Of a stretch of DNA of 28,065 bases, positions 27,775 through 28,065 are shown piece by piece (the stretch's first letter is position 1; every line of letters starts with the position of its first letter). The position numbers and the translations under genes are program-made. The stretch lies in assembly GCA_934215995.1 (NCBI GenBank), contig CAKQBC010000004.1:1-28065 (forward strand), written 5' to 3'. The DNA is from an uncultured Bacillus sp. (lineage in GTDB: Bacteria; Bacillota; Bacilli; Bacillales; DSM-1321). The notes beneath the pieces were generated by a model. The model was not told the origin of the DNA and ran no database searches. It saw only the letters and a program-made list of their open reading frames with translations.

Positions 27775-28065
27775 TCAATCTTCCTTCATCTCTAGATGGA
27801 GTTTCCTCAGGCTTGCCTCTAAAGCAGTCACTTGCTCACTCGTATAATCCCCGAGCACCTGCTTCAGATAGGCCTGCCTTTCTTTGATGACAGTCTCGAT
27901 AATGGACTTTCCTTCCTCAAGAAGATGGATATTCACCACTCTGCGGTCATGTTCGTCCTTTACTCTTTTCAGCAGGCCGACCCTTTCCATCCGGTCAACC
28001 AGATCCGTGGTCGTACTGCATGACAAATACATCTTGTTGGATAACTCCCCGATTGTCATATATCC
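27775..28065 (-). CDS. ysmB: MarR-family transcription regulator, C-terminal part (runs off the right edge)
   Basis: The last 96 codons of a MarR-type winged-helix regulator; the start lies beyond base 28065. Visible are the recognition region MTIGELSNKMYLSCSTTTDLVDRMERVG, the wing KDEHDRRVVNIHLLEEG and the C-terminal dimerisation helix. Sequence and position before racE match YsmB of B. subtilis, whose target genes I do not know. Nine bases separate its stop from the racE start. Confidence 0.9.
   Translation of the reverse strand, partial: GYMTIGELSNKMYLSCSTTTDLVDRMERVGLLKRVKDEHDRRVVNIHLLEEGKSIIETVIKERQAYLKQVLGDYTSEQVTALEASLRKLHLEMKED

Overview
The window is chromosomal DNA from a low-to-moderate GC Gram-positive bacterium of the Bacillaceae (Bacillus sensu lato). 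The grounds are gene order and sequence style. The minus strand carries lonB-clpX-tig-ysoA-leuDCBA-ilvCHB, and further right ysnB-ysnA-rph-gerM-(hypothetical)-racE-ysmB, which is close to the order I recall for Bacillus subtilis. Purine-rich ribosome binding sites, a T-box leader, SigB-type promoters and a candidate WalR box point the same way. I cannot name the species.

Left block (1-13.7 kb, all minus strand): the N-terminal part of LonB, then ClpX, trigger factor, the TPR protein YsoA and the complete seven-gene ilvBHC-leuABCD operon. The operon starts at a TTGACT-17-TAACAT promoter. It passes through a T-box leader whose specifier reads CUC (Leu) and whose T-box has a U ready to pair with an A discriminator, then a leader terminator. 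It ends at a strong terminator after leuD. A CodY-like box abuts the promoter. Together the seven enzymes take pyruvate/2-oxobutyrate to the Val/Ile precursors and to leucine.

Middle block (13.7-22.4 kb, mixed strands) is the accessory part. It holds a YeiH-family membrane protein with its own promoter, a cold-shock protein, and a nicotinamidase (pncA) remnant broken by two frame changes and lacking a normal start codon. It also holds a secreted CwlO-like peptidoglycan endopeptidase with a candidate WalR box upstream. Then come genes with a general-stress flavour: an RsbR-like STAS protein behind a SigB-type promoter, a 69-residue orphan, a manganese catalase, and a GsiB-like KGG-repeat protein behind a second SigB-type promoter. 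A flavin-dependent monooxygenase-like protein follows. Several convergent pairs share or abut terminators.

Right block (22.4 kb to the end, minus strand): two nearly identical tRNA-Arg genes (CCU and UCU anticodons), then ysnB, ysnA and rph (tightly packed), gerM (lipoprotein), an unrecognised two-helix membrane protein, racE, and the C-terminal part of the MarR-type regulator ysmB.

I did not find a phage, transposon, CRISPR array, defence island or obviously new multi-gene system. The observations most worth a second look are the decayed pncA, the RsbR paralogue with a Tyr where I expect the first phospho-Thr, the inverted WalR-type box before the endopeptidase, the orphan small gene, and the bracketed repeat structure of the GsiB-like protein.
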